Shown: in pieces, positions 40,294 to 48,776 of the stretch
Layout of the letters: the number at the start of each line of letters is the position of its first letter
Numbering within the stretch: the first letter of the stretch is position 1
Source of the DNA: Nocardia sp. alder85J
GTDB lineage: Bacteria > Actinomycetota > Actinomycetes > Mycobacteriales > Mycobacteriaceae
Direction: 5' to 3'
Assembly (NCBI RefSeq): GCF_020176955.2
Contig: NZ_JAIUCZ020000008.1
Location: forward strand, 124,001 to 188,000
DNA length: 64,000 bases
Position numbers and translations under genes: made by a program
Notes under the pieces: generated by a model
Seen by the model: the letters and a program-made list of their open reading frames with translations, nothing else
Database searches by the model: none
What the model was told of the DNA's origin: nothing

Positions 40294-40845
40294 ATGGCAG
40301 GCGATACGGTCATCACCGTCATCGGAAACTTGACAGCCGATCCGGAGCTTCGATTCACGCCGGCGGGCGCGGCGGTGGCCAATTTCACCGTCGCTTCGAC
40401 CCCGCGCGTGTTCGACCGGCAGAGCAACGAGTGGAAAGACGGCGAGGCACTGTTCCTGCGCTGCAACATCTGGCGCGAGGCGGCGGAGAACGTCGCCGAG
40501 AGCCTGACTCGCGGCATGCGCGTCATCGTCAGCGGACGGCTGAAGCAGCGCTCGTACGAAACCCGCGAGGGTGAGAAGCGCTCGGTCGTCGAGCTCGAGG
40601 TCGACGAGGTGGGTCCCTCCCTGCGGTACGCCACCGCGAAGATCAACAAGACCACGCGGGGCGGCGGAGGTGGCGGCGGCGGCTTCAGCGGCGGCGGCAA
40701 CTCCAATTCCGGTGGCGGTGGTGGGGGCTTCGGCGGCTCCGGTGGTGGTCGCGGCGGCCAGAGTGCCGGCGACGATCCCTGGGGCAGCGCCCCCGCGGCA
40801 GGCTCCTTCGGGGGCGGCCAGATGGACGACGAACCGCCGTTCTAG
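40294..40845 (+). CDS. ssb: Single-stranded DNA-binding protein
   Basis: 183 residues from ATG 40294 with GGAGGAAC upstream. The N-terminal 115 residues form the OB fold (ITVIGNLTADPELRFTPAGA, FLRCNIWREAAENVAESL). A long Gly-rich linker follows and the acidic tip MDDEPPF, which docks partner proteins, is intact. It protects single-stranded DNA in replication and repair. Confidence 0.97.
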   Translation: MAGDTVITVIGNLTADPELRFTPAGAAVANFTVASTPRVFDRQSNEWKDGEALFLRCNIWREAAENVAESLTRGMRVIVSGRLKQRSYETREGEKRSVVELEVDEVGPSLRYATAKINKTTRGGGGGGGGFSGGGNSNSGGGGGGFGGSGGGRGGQSAGDDPWGSAPAAGSFGGGQMDDEPPF

Positions 40846-40902
40846 ACGGCTACGACTCGGGCCCGCACCTGCGGTTCCCAAAAAATGACGGAGTAGAAAA
40901 CA

Positions 40903-41148
40903 ATGGCCAAAGCACCGGCGCGCGAAAAGGTGCTGAAGAAAAAGGCGTGCACCTTCTGCAAGGAAGGTAAGAGCATCGTCATCGATTACAAGGACACGGC
41001 GCTGCTGCGCAAGTACGTCAGCGACCGCGGCAAGATCCGTGCCCGTCGTGTCACCGGCAACTGCGTGCAGCATCAGCGCGACATCGCCATCGCGGTCAAG
41101 AACAGCCGCGAAGTGGCGCTGCTGCCGTACGTGTCCACGGCTCGCTGA
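40903..41148 (+). CDS. rpsR: 30S ribosomal protein S18
   Basis: 81 residues from ATG 40903. IDYKDTALLRKYVSDRGKIR and VTGNCVQHQRDIAIAVK are diagnostic. The N-terminal CTFC and later Cys make it the Cys-containing (C+) form; actinobacteria often have a second zinc-free S18 for zinc shortage, not in this window. Confidence 0.97.
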   Translation: MAKAPAREKVLKKKACTFCKEGKSIVIDYKDTALLRKYVSDRGKIRARRVTGNCVQHQRDIAIAVKNSREVALLPYVSTAR

Positions 41149-41162
41149 GAGGGAGGCACACG

Positions 41163-41618
41163 ATGAAGCTGATTCTGACCGCTGATGTGGACAACCTCGG
41201 TGCCCCCGGCGACACCGTGGAGGTCAAGGACGGTTACGGCCGCAACTTCCTGCTGCCGCGTGGCCTGGCCATCGCCGCCACCCGTGGCGCCGAGAAGCAG
41301 GTCGCGGGCATCCGCCGGGCCCAGGAGGCCCGTCGCGTGCGCGACCTGGACCACGCCAACGAGCTGAAGCAGGCTATCCAGGGCCTGGAGTCGGTCTCCC
41401 TGTCGGTCAAGACCGCGGGCACCGGCAAGCTGTTCGGCTCGGTCACCCCGTCCGACGTCGCCGCCGCGCTCAAGGCGGCCGGTGGCCCGGTCGTCGACAA
41501 GCGCAGCATCGAGCTGCCCAAGGCGCACATCAAGAGCACCGGTAAGCACACCGTCGCGGTGCACCTGCACCCCGATGTGGTCGCGAAGTTCGACCTGCAG
41601 GTCGACGCCGCCGAGTGA
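41163..41618 (+). CDS. rplI: 50S ribosomal protein L9
   Basis: 151 residues from ATG 41163, 14 bases after rpsR, with GAGGGAGG upstream. MKLILTADVDNLGAPGDTVE and VKDGYGRNFLLPRGLA are the N-terminal domain; a long helix links to the C-terminal domain (LPKAHIKSTGKHTVAVHL). It is the last gene of the operon. Confidence 0.97.
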   Translation: MKLILTADVDNLGAPGDTVEVKDGYGRNFLLPRGLAIAATRGAEKQVAGIRRAQEARRVRDLDHANELKQAIQGLESVSLSVKTAGTGKLFGSVTPSDVAAALKAAGGPVVDKRSIELPKAHIKSTGKHTVAVHLHPDVVAKFDLQVDAAE

Positions 41619-41682
41619 CGCTGCGGCGGTACTCGACCGAGTACCGCCCGTCGTCGCGGCGACCGCCGCGACCATCGGACGA

Positions 41683-41718
41683 GCCACCTCCGTATTTCGG
41701 TACGGAGGTGGCTTTCTC
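41683..41718 (+). terminator. Intrinsic terminator of the rpsF-rplI operon
   Basis: A perfect 12-bp stem (GCCACCTCCGTA and its complement) with a TTTCGG loop occupies 41683-41712 and is followed by TTTCT. It begins 64 bases after the rplI stop. Confidence 0.85.
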
Positions 41719-41759
41719 CTGCCCGCGCTCGATATTTGCGGATAGTTAGCCGATGGTTC

Positions 41760-42072
41760 GCAGGTGAACTGTCACGGGACGGTGCCCCGCCGATTGTGAT
41801 CCACGCCGCATCCGGCGCCGGATTTATCCGCAGGTCCTGCGGATTTGTGGACAACCAGCAGACCGACCGACCGTATTGTGTCGGCGGTCACACCCCGCAC
41901 GCGCACTTGTTAACCCAACACGCCCGGCCGTTCACCTTGAACGACACGCCGTAGGGAATTTGATCCACAAGTGCACAACCCAGAGAACACAGTGCTACCT
42001 GGCGCTCGTGCGGAACTCCGGCCGTTTATCCCCAAGTAGTACACAGAGGCTGCACAACAGCAGGTGAACTGT
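41760..42072. repeat. 13-bp direct repeats 300 bp apart upstream of dnaB
   Basis: GCAGGTGAACTGT occurs at 41760-41772 and 42060-42072, exactly 300 bp apart, bracketing most of the DnaA-box-like sites. Confidence 0.5.
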
Positions 42073-42088
42073 GCCCAGTTTATCCACA
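41824..42088. promoter_or_regulatory. Cluster of DnaA-box-like sites upstream of dnaB
   Basis: The gap between rplI and dnaB has no supported gene and is visibly richer in A+T than its surroundings. It contains a perfect consensus DnaA box TTATCCACA (42080-42088), TTGTCCACA on the minus strand (41846-41854, the actinomycete consensus form), and one-mismatch boxes TTATCCGCA (41824-41832) and TTATCCCCA (42026-42034). The chromosomal origin is expected between dnaA and dnaN, which are not here, so this is more likely a regulatory or DnaA-titrating site. Confidence 0.6.
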
Positions 42089-42370
42089 GGTCTGCACACA
42101 ACAGGGTTTGTAGTCCCCAGTCCGGTCCCCTAGGTTCTTCCCCGGTGCGGTGATCGGACGCCCGGAACGGCTGATTCGGCGAGGCTTGCACCGCGTACCC
42201 TCGGTTTGCTGCGACTGTCCTGCGGGAAAGCGGCAACGGCCGAGGTGACGCGCGTGCACCGGCGCGAATGTGTCGGTCCCCAGGCGTACAACGTCATCGT
42301 CGGATGTCATCGATAGGTGTCATCGGAAGGTCCGGACGCCGGGCGTGACGAGAGAGGACGGTCGAGTCTG

Positions 42371-44749
42371 GTGGCAGTCGTCGATGATCGCGGGCACTCG
42401 GAGTATTCGGACGCCCCCGGAGAGGATTTCGGCCGTCAGCCACCGCACGACATGGCGGCCGAACAGTCGGTGCTCGGCGGCATGCTGCTCAGCAAGGACG
42501 CCATCGCCGATGTCGTGGAAGTCTTGCGCCCCGGCGATTTCTACCGCCCCGCCCACCAGGCCGTCTACGACGCGATCCTCGACCTGTACGGCCGCGGCGA
42601 GCCGGCCGACCCGGTCACCGTCTCCGCCGCCCTGGACCGCCGCGGCGAACTCAAGCGCATCGGCGGCCCGCCCTACCTGGTCACCCTGACCCAGACCGTC
42701 CCCACCGCCGCCAACGCCTCCTACTACGCGGAAATCGTTGCCGAGAAGGCGATCCTGCGCCGCCTGGTCGAAGCGGGCACCCGCATCGTGCAGTACGGCT
42801 ACGCCGGCGCCGACGGCCAGGACGTGGCCGAGGTGGTCGACCGCGCCCAGGCCGAGATCTACGAGGTCACCGAACGCCGCTCCACCGAGGACTATTCACC
42901 CCTGGAAGAACTCCTCCAGCCCACCATGGACGAGATCGACTCCATCGCCAGCCGCGGCGGCATGTCCCTCGGCGTCCCCACCGGCTTCAGCGAACTCGAC
43001 GAGATCACCAACGGCCTGCACCCCGGCCAGATGATCATCGTCGCGGCCCGACCCGGTGTCGGTAAGGCTCTCGCCCTGGACACCCCCCTGCCGACCCCCA
43101 CCGGCTGGACCACCATGGGCGACATCGCCGTCGGAGACGAACTGCTGGACGCCCACGGCCGCCCCACCCGGGTCGTGGCGGCCACCGAGATCCTGCCGGA
43201 CCGTCCCTGCTACGAGGTCGAATTCTCCGACGGCACGGTCATTGTCGCGGACGAACAGCACCAATGGCTGACCGAGACCCGCGCGTCGCGGCGATCGGCC
43301 CAGCAGGCGACGAGCGGCATCGGCCGATCCCGCAACCAGCGCACGTGCGCGGCGGTCCGTACCACCGCCGAGATCGCCGCCACTCTTCGTTGCGAGACGG
43401 CCGATCGGCGCATCAACCACTCGGTCGTCAACACCGAGCCACTGCAACTGCCCGAACAAGACCTGCTGGTCCCGCCGTACACCCTCGGCGCCTGGCTCGG
43501 CGACGGCACTTCGGCAGCCGCGCAGCCGACCACGGCCGACCCGGAGATCGTGGCCCGCATCGAGGCGGAAGGCGCCGGATCCGTCCAGCCCCGCCTGCGA
43601 ACCCTGGATGTGCTGGGCAACAAGCACATTCCGGCCCGCTATCTCCGGTCGTCCGAGCGGCAACGCCGAGCCCTGCTGGCCGGGTTGCTGGATACCGACG
43701 GCACCGTCACCCGCGCCGGCTCGGTCCAGTTCTCCGTCACCGCTCGGCGACTGGCGCAGGACGTCGAGGAATTGATAGTCGGCCTCGGATACCGCTGCCA
43801 TCGCTCGGGTGAGCGAGTTCGCGGCCGATCGGAAGCATCGTCGGTCGCTGACACACTCACCTTCGCCACCGACGACCAGGTGTTCGGGCTGCACCGGAAA
43901 CACCTGCTGCACAAGGAACGACGCGCGAGCGCGAATACCACCGCGTCCGGCTCGCGATACGTGGTCGACGTCCGGCGCGTCCCGAGCGTGCCGGTGCGCT
44001 GCGTCGAGGTCGACAATGCCGAGCATCTGTATCTCGCCGGCCGCGCCATGATCCCGACCCACAACTCCACGCTGGGAATGGATTTCATGCGGAGTTGCTC
44101 GATCAAGCACGGGTTGGCCAGTGTCATCTTCTCGCTGGAAATGAGCCGCACCGAGATCGTGATGCGTCTGCTGTCGGCGGAGGCGAAGATCAAACTCGGT
44201 GATATGCGGTCGGGCCGGATGAGCGACGACGACTGGACCAAGCTGGCGCGGCGGATGAGCGAGATCAGCGAAGCGCCACTGTTCGTGGACGATTCGCCGA
44301 ACATGACCATGATGGAGATCCGAGCCAAGGCACGGCGGCTCAAGCAGCGTCACGATCTACGCCTGGTGGTGGTCGACTACCTCCAGCTGATGACCTCCGG
44401 CAAGAAAGTCGAGTCCCGGCAGCAGGAAGTCTCGGAATTCTCCCGAAGCCTCAAACTGCTGGCGAAGGAGCTGGAGGTTCCGGTGGTCGCCATCAGTCAG
44501 CTGAACCGTGGTCCGGAACAGCGAACCGACAAGCGGCCCATGGTGTCCGACCTCCGTGAGTCCGGCTCGCTGGAGCAGGACGCCGACATGGTCATCCTGC
44601 TGCACCGGCCCGACGCGTTCGAGCGGGACGACCCCCGCGGCGGCGAGGCGGACCTCATCCTCGGCAAGCACCGTAACGGTCCCACCGCGACCATCACCGT
44701 CGCGCACCAGCTGCACCTGAGCCGGTTCGTGGACATGGCGCGAGGCTAG
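42371..44749 (+). CDS. dnaB: Replicative DNA helicase DnaB with intein
   Basis: 792 residues from GTG 42371 (VAVVDDRG), the start that matches the mycobacterial protein; a GTG at 42317 is also in frame. The extein has the N-terminal domain (QSVLGGMLLSKDAIADVVEV) and the RecA-like helicase domain with Walker B LRLVVVDYLQLM and QLNRGPEQRTDKRP. The intein splits the Walker A motif between ARPGVGK and STLG. After removal of 333 residues the product is 459 residues, normal for DnaB. It unwinds DNA at the replication fork, and the cell depends on splicing. Confidence 0.97.
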   Translation: MAVVDDRGHSEYSDAPGEDFGRQPPHDMAAEQSVLGGMLLSKDAIADVVEVLRPGDFYRPAHQAVYDAILDLYGRGEPADPVTVSAALDRRGELKRIGGPPYLVTLTQTVPTAANASYYAEIVAEKAILRRLVEAGTRIVQYGYAGADGQDVAEVVDRAQAEIYEVTERRSTEDYSPLEELLQPTMDEIDSIASRGGMSLGVPTGFSELDEITNGLHPGQMIIVAARPGVGKALALDTPLPTPTGWTTMGDIAVGDELLDAHGRPTRVVAATEILPDRPCYEVEFSDGTVIVADEQHQWLTETRASRRSAQQATSGIGRSRNQRTCAAVRTTAEIAATLRCETADRRINHSVVNTEPLQLPEQDLLVPPYTLGAWLGDGTSAAAQPTTADPEIVARIEAEGAGSVQPRLRTLDVLGNKHIPARYLRSSERQRRALLAGLLDTDGTVTRAGSVQFSVTARRLAQDVEELIVGLGYRCHRSGERVRGRSEASSVADTLTFATDDQVFGLHRKHLLHKERRASANTTASGSRYVVDVRRVPSVPVRCVEVDNAEHLYLAGRAMIPTHNSTLGMDFMRSCSIKHGLASVIFSLEMSRTEIVMRLLSAEAKIKLGDMRSGRMSDDDWTKLARRMSEISEAPLFVDDSPNMTMMEIRAKARRLKQRHDLRLVVVDYLQLMTSGKKVESRQQEVSEFSRSLKLLAKELEVPVVAISQLNRGPEQRTDKRPMVSDLRESGSLEQDADMVILLHRPDAFERDDPRGGEADLILGKHRNGPTATITVAHQLHLSRFVDMARG
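43067..44065 (+). other. DnaB intein with LAGLIDADG endonuclease, class 3 features
   Basis: 333 residues (A233-N565 of the precursor), inserted in the P-loop before the Ser +1. The first residue is Ala (ALALDTPLPTPTGW) rather than the usual Cys or Ser. The three residues that define class 3 inteins are present: Trp299 in ADEQHQWLTE (block B), Cys544 in PVRCVEVDN (block F) and Thr563 in MIPTHN (block G), with the final His-Asn intact. Two LAGLIDADG motifs, TLGAWLGDGT and LLAGLLDTDGT, keep their acidic residues, so the homing endonuclease may be active. Confidence 0.9.
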
Positions 44750-44994
44750 GGCAGGGCCACCTCCTCGGCTGTCCCCTGACGTCGATCCGGCCGCTGCCCG
44801 AGAGCGTGATCCGGTTCTTCGTCGAGAGTTCTGCCGAACTCGTCGAGAAGCCGGCCGGGTGAGCGCGGCGATGCGGGCCACGACAGTGGGGCGAGTTCTC
44901 CGGACAGCGGGTTCACGATCGCCCAACGGTCGATGGTCGGGCCGGTCGCCGGGGCGAGCAGGTGGGGCCGCGTTCGTCCCCGCACGATGACCAT
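44746..44994 (-). CDS. Possible small hypothetical protein
   Basis: 82 residues from ATG 44994: MVIVRGRTRPHLLAPATGPT, then DRWAIVNPLSGELAPLSWPA and an acidic, Asp/Glu-rich C-terminal half. It is convergent with dnaB and overlaps its end by four bases. Codon use looks coding, but no family is recognised and the ribosome site is weak. Confidence 0.4.
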   Translation of the reverse strand: MVIVRGRTRPHLLAPATGPTIDRWAIVNPLSGELAPLSWPASPRSPGRLLDEFGRTLDEEPDHALGQRPDRRQGTAEEVALP

Positions 44995-45138
44995 CACACC
45001 GCGGCGGCTGATTCGGGCCGGTGTGCGGGCTCGGGAAAAAGTTTCGGATAAGTTCGGCAGGGATGTCGAGAATGCGGTGACGGCTCCGTCCCAGGGGTGA
45101 GCGATCGACCGGATCGCCGATCCAGACAGGAGAATCTC

Positions 45139-45546
45139 ATGGCCAAGTACCTGCTGCTCAAGCACTACCGTGGCGCGCCGGCCTGCGTGAACGATGTGTC
45201 GATGGATCAGTGGGCGCCCGAGGAGGTGTCGGCGCACATCACGTTCATGCAGGATTTCGCGGCGCGGCTGGAGGGGACCGGGGAGTTCGTCGATGCGCAG
45301 GCGCTGGCGCCGCAGGGGGCCTGGGTGCAGTACGGCGGGCCGGGTAAGCCGCCGGTCACCGATGGGCCGTTCGCGGAGACCAAGGATCTGATCGCGGGGT
45401 GGATGGTGATCGACGTCGATTCCTACGAGCGGGCGCTGGAACTGGCCGGGGAGTTGTCGGCGGCGCCGGGGGCGAACGGGGAGCCGATCTACGAATGGCT
45501 GGAGGTGCGGCCGTTCCTGGCGGCGCCGCCGACCGTCACCGAATGA
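45139..45546 (+). CDS. DGPF/YCII-family protein
   Basis: 135 residues from ATG 45139 with GGAGAA upstream. MAKYLLLKHYRGAP, then PPVTDGPFAETKDLIAGWMV contains the DGPF signature, and the end YEWLEVRPF is typical. Small dimeric proteins of this family are encoded with ECF42-type sigma factors. Its stop overlaps the ATG of the sigma factor gene (ATGA). Confidence 0.9.
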   Translation: MAKYLLLKHYRGAPACVNDVSMDQWAPEEVSAHITFMQDFAARLEGTGEFVDAQALAPQGAWVQYGGPGKPPVTDGPFAETKDLIAGWMVIDVDSYERALELAGELSAAPGANGEPIYEWLEVRPFLAAPPTVTE

Positions 45547-46727
45547 CGGCCGCGGACGCGGTGGGCGTGGACCGGGTGCGGGAATTGATCCCGGGTGTTC
45601 TCACGGCCCTCGTCCACCGCGGGGCGGATTTCGCGACCGCCGAGGATGCCGTGCAGGAGGCGTTGCTGAAAGCGGTCGAGAGTTGGCCGCAGCGGCCGCC
45701 TGCCGATCCGAAGGGCTGGCTGATCACCACGGCGTGGCGGTGCTTTCTCGATCTCGTCCGGTCGGACAGTGCGCGGCGGCGGCGGGAACAGGTGGTCGCG
45801 GACGAGCCGCCGCCCGGACCCGCGATCGCGGTGGACGAGACGCTGCGGCTGTATTTCCTGTGTGCGCATCCGCGTTTGAGCCCGGCGGCGGCGGTCGCGC
45901 TGACGCTGCGGGCGGTCGGCGGGCTCACCACCCGGCAGATCGCGCAGGCGTATCTGGTGCCGGAGGCGACGATGGCGCAGCGGATCAGCCGGGCCAAACG
46001 TACCGTCGGCGAGGTCCGGCTGGATCGGCCCGGCGATCTGCACACCGTGCTGCGGGTGCTGTATCTGGTGTTCAACGAGGGGTACAGCGGTGATGTCGAT
46101 CTGGCGGCAGAGGCGATCCGGCTGGCCCGGCAGTTGGCCGCGATGACCGACGATCCCGAGGTCGCGGGACTGCTGGCGTTGTTCCTGCTGCATCATGCGC
46201 GGCGGGATGCCCGGACCCGCGCCGACGGCAGCCTGGTTCCGCTGGCCGAGCAGGATCGCGGGCGGTGGCGGCGCGGGCTGATCGCGGAGGGGGTGACCGT
46301 CTTGCAGACGGCGCTGGCGCGGGACCGGCTCGGTGAATATCAGGCGCAGGCCGCCATAGCGGCCCTGCACGCGGATGCCCAGGCCGCGGACGAGACCGAC
46401 TGGGTGCAGATCGTCGAGTGGTACGACGAACTGGTGCGGATCACCGACAGTCCGATCGCCCGGCTCAACCGGGCGGTCGCGCTGGGCGAGGCGGACGGGC
46501 CGCGCGCGGGGCTCGCGGCGCTGGCGCAACTCGACCCGGCACTGCCGCGGTACACCGCTTCCGCGGCCTACCTGCACGAGCGTGCCGGTGACATCGATAC
46601 TGCCGCAGAGCTTTACGCGCAGGCTGCCGCGCACGCCCACAACCTGGCCGAACGCAACCACCTCACACTCCGCGCGGCCACCGTGCGGCACCGCGACGAC
46701 CCCGGACGATCCCCGGGCGACGCGTGA
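45543..46727 (+). CDS. ECF42-type sigma factor with TPR-like C-terminus
   Basis: 394 residues from ATG 45543, overlapping the DGPF stop. The sigma-2 region is FATAEDAVQEALLKAVESWP, sigma-4 is LTTRQIAQAYLVPEATMAQR. A long helical C-terminal domain follows (VFNEGYSGDVDLAAEAIRLA, ASAAYLHERAGDIDTAAELY), which defines this group. ECF42 factors have no classical anti-sigma factor; the C-terminal domain and the DGPF protein are thought to control them. Confidence 0.9.
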   Translation: MTAADAVGVDRVRELIPGVLTALVHRGADFATAEDAVQEALLKAVESWPQRPPADPKGWLITTAWRCFLDLVRSDSARRRREQVVADEPPPGPAIAVDETLRLYFLCAHPRLSPAAAVALTLRAVGGLTTRQIAQAYLVPEATMAQRISRAKRTVGEVRLDRPGDLHTVLRVLYLVFNEGYSGDVDLAAEAIRLARQLAAMTDDPEVAGLLALFLLHHARRDARTRADGSLVPLAEQDRGRWRRGLIAEGVTVLQTALARDRLGEYQAQAAIAALHADAQAADETDWVQIVEWYDELVRITDSPIARLNRAVALGEADGPRAGLAALAQLDPALPRYTASAAYLHERAGDIDTAAELYAQAAAHAHNLAERNHLTLRAATVRHRDDPGRSPGDA

Positions 46728-46882
46728 CCGGACCTCCGCACGTCATGCGGGCAGTCAACCGGTTCAGCACACAAGCTGTGGCGAAACAGTCCGGTATTCA
46801 GCGACTCTCGCGGACGAACCGGACCTCACGGTGGTGAGGACGGTCGTCGGCCACGCATGCCGGTGACGGATAAAGCTGATGC

Positions 46883-47536
46883 TCAACAACTCTCGGGAGC
46901 CGAGCGCTGCGGCTTGCGCCACAGCAGCGAATAACGCCAGTACAGGTGCCGCCGTACCGTGAGGCCGGGCAGCAGTTCGGTTGCGGCAGCGCGGATGTCC
47001 GCCATCGTCGTGGACGGGTCCATGATCGGCATGTCGGCCGAGCCGTGCTTGCGCAGCGTGCCGCGGAACGCGAGCAGGATGCCGACGGCAGCGTTCGCGG
47101 GCAGTGCGAACACGTCGATGCCGCGCTCGGCCCAGCCGTCGATGCGCGGAATGCCGAGCACCGCGAGTGTGCCGCCGGGGCGGAGCAGTTCCGCCATGCG
47201 GGTGAGCGCGGGACGGAGTGGCATGTGATGCAGGCTCGATATCGCGGTCACCACGTCGTATCCCCCGGCAGTCAGGTCCGCCGACGGGTCGAGTACATCA
47301 CCGAGAATCCAGCGCACCGAACTCGATTCCGCTCGCGCGTGCTCGATCATCACCGGCGACCGGTCGATCGCATCGACCAGATCGGCCCGGTCCGACAACT
47401 TTCGCGCGAAAACACCACTCCCACAGCCGATATCGAGCGCGCGCTCGAATCTCGCGGGTACCGCCCGCAACAGCACGCCGTGGTAGTGGGCGTTGTGGTC
47501 CCACTGCAACGCGCGCGGCAACCCGATCCACCCCAT
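46883..47536 (-). CDS. Class I SAM-dependent methyltransferase
   Basis: 217 residues from ATG 47536. The SAM-binding motif I is ALDIGCGSGVFARKL, with VDAIDRSPVMIEHAR after it and LLRPGGTLAVLGIPR. The C-terminal part binds an unknown substrate, as in ubiquinone/menaquinone-type small-molecule methyltransferases. It lies alone between the sigma factor and a TetR gene. Confidence 0.8.
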   Translation of the reverse strand: MGWIGLPRALQWDHNAHYHGVLLRAVPARFERALDIGCGSGVFARKLSDRADLVDAIDRSPVMIEHARAESSSVRWILGDVLDPSADLTAGGYDVVTAISSLHHMPLRPALTRMAELLRPGGTLAVLGIPRIDGWAERGIDVFALPANAAVGILLAFRGTLRKHGSADMPIMDPSTTMADIRAAATELLPGLTVRRHLYWRYSLLWRKPQRSAPESC

Positions 47537-47660
47537 GCGGCGAGTCTATCCGGGCGGTGCGGCCCGCGGATCGGCCATGGCTCGCGACGAGCCGGATATC
47601 GAGCGGCATCCGGAGGTCACCGCCCGATCCGGCTCATGCGACCTGCGCGCGGCCGCCGAA

Positions 47661-48266
47661 TCAGGGCCCGTCGGCCGAGCGGCCGGTGAGCAGTGGGAGC
47701 GCGACGCCGTCGACGATGTCGGCGATCACGTCGTCGGGAACCGGTGCGCCGTAGATCAGGAAGTGGTGCAGGATCAGGGCGGGACCGGCGCCGCCGGCGC
47801 GGAAGGGAAGGGCGCCGGGTGGGCGCGACCGGCCCGGTAAGGGTTCGGCGCGCAGTCCGAGCACTCGTTCGTGCAGGTCGCGGGCGGTGCCGGGGCGGTC
47901 GGGTAATTCGCCGACCAGGCCGCGAACGGTCGCGCCCCGAGGTCCGTCCAGCAGTACGGCGAGGCGGCGCAGCCAGGTGAGCAGGTCCTCGCGCAGATCG
48001 CCGGTGTCCGGCAGCCGGACCGCGCGGACCGGCCGGTGCCGCAGGGCGTCGAGGACGAGATCGGCTCGGGTGGGCCAGCGCCGGTACACCGAGGTCTTGC
48101 CGGTGCGGGCTCGCTTCGCGATCCGATCCATGGTCAGCCGCTCGTAACCGACCTCGGCCAGTTCGTCCAGTGCCGCCTCGTAGACGGCATCCTCCAGGTC
48201 GTTGCCGCGACGGCGTGTACCGCCGCGACGGTCGGCGGACATCGTGTCCGCTGCTCTCGTCGTCAT
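47661..48266 (-). CDS. TetR-family regulator
   Basis: 201 residues from ATG 48266 with GGGAAGGTG upstream; ATG 48242 is an alternative. The helix-turn-helix is LAEVGYERLTMDRIAKRART, GKTSVYRRWPTRADLVLDAL. The C-terminal domain is the TetR_C_16-like helical type. It is preceded by a gap of about 180 bases and points away from helR. Confidence 0.85.
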   Translation of the reverse strand: MTTRAADTMSADRRGGTRRRGNDLEDAVYEAALDELAEVGYERLTMDRIAKRARTGKTSVYRRWPTRADLVLDALRHRPVRAVRLPDTGDLREDLLTWLRRLAVLLDGPRGATVRGLVGELPDRPGTARDLHERVLGLRAEPLPGRSRPPGALPFRAGGAGPALILHHFLIYGAPVPDDVIADIVDGVALPLLTGRSADGP

Positions 48267-48443
48267 CACCTTCCCGTCGATCGAGGGACTTCCGCGGGGG
48301 AGATCGCATCGGTCGGGAAGAGTGTTGCAGGGCAAGAGCTTCGAAGGATGGAGACTTCGGTCACGGGGCGGCGGTCAGCATCCGATGACCGAAGGCGGCG
48401 TATTGTCGTGCGAATTCCACTGCATCGGAGGCATTCTCGACCC

Positions 48444-48668
48444 GTGCGGAGAATCACGAACCCGTTCGAAGCGGGGGATGCGGGCGCGCTCGTAGGCGGC
48501 GGTGGCGCACAGCTGGATCCGCGATTGCGCAGCTACCCGTTGCCGATACCGACCCCGGATGTCCCCGTGATGCCGACCTGGCATGCCCGGCACGAACGCG
48601 ACGGCGGGCACCGCCGACTGCGCACCCTGGTCGGCGAGACACTCGCCACGATCGGCGGGGCATCCTGA
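48444..48668 (+). pseudogene. Possible 3' remnant of a LysR-type regulator
   Basis: A frame of 74 residues ends LRSYPLPIPTPDVPVMPTWH, then ARHERDGGHRRLRTLVGETL. This resembles the last strand and helix of LysR substrate-binding domains (MSWHPR...DPGHRWLR). No upstream part of such a gene is found. It could instead be a small gene starting at GTG 48444. Confidence 0.35.
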
Positions 48669-48702
48669 ACCCCTGTTCCCCTTCCACCATATATCGCACC
48701 CC

Positions 48703-48722
48703 GGGGCTTGCGGCAAGGCCCC
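48703..48722 (+). promoter_or_regulatory. Rifamycin-associated element (RAE)
   Basis: GGGGCTTGCGGCAAGGCCCC matches the 19-bp rifamycin-associated element known upstream of rifamycin-inactivating and helR genes in actinomycetes. It is nested in a longer palindrome flanked by CCCC and GGGG (48699-48726). A CATAAT -10 follows at 48733-48738, so the element overlaps the -35 region. Confidence 0.9.
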
Positions 48723-48776
48723 GGGGACCCCGCATAATCGCTGGTCGACGCTGGAACCAGTGGATGTGGGAGGGGT

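Noticed and set aside
41824..42088. Chromosomal replication origin
   Set aside because: Although DnaA boxes are present, dnaA and dnaN are not adjacent, and the number of boxes is low for an actinomycete oriC.
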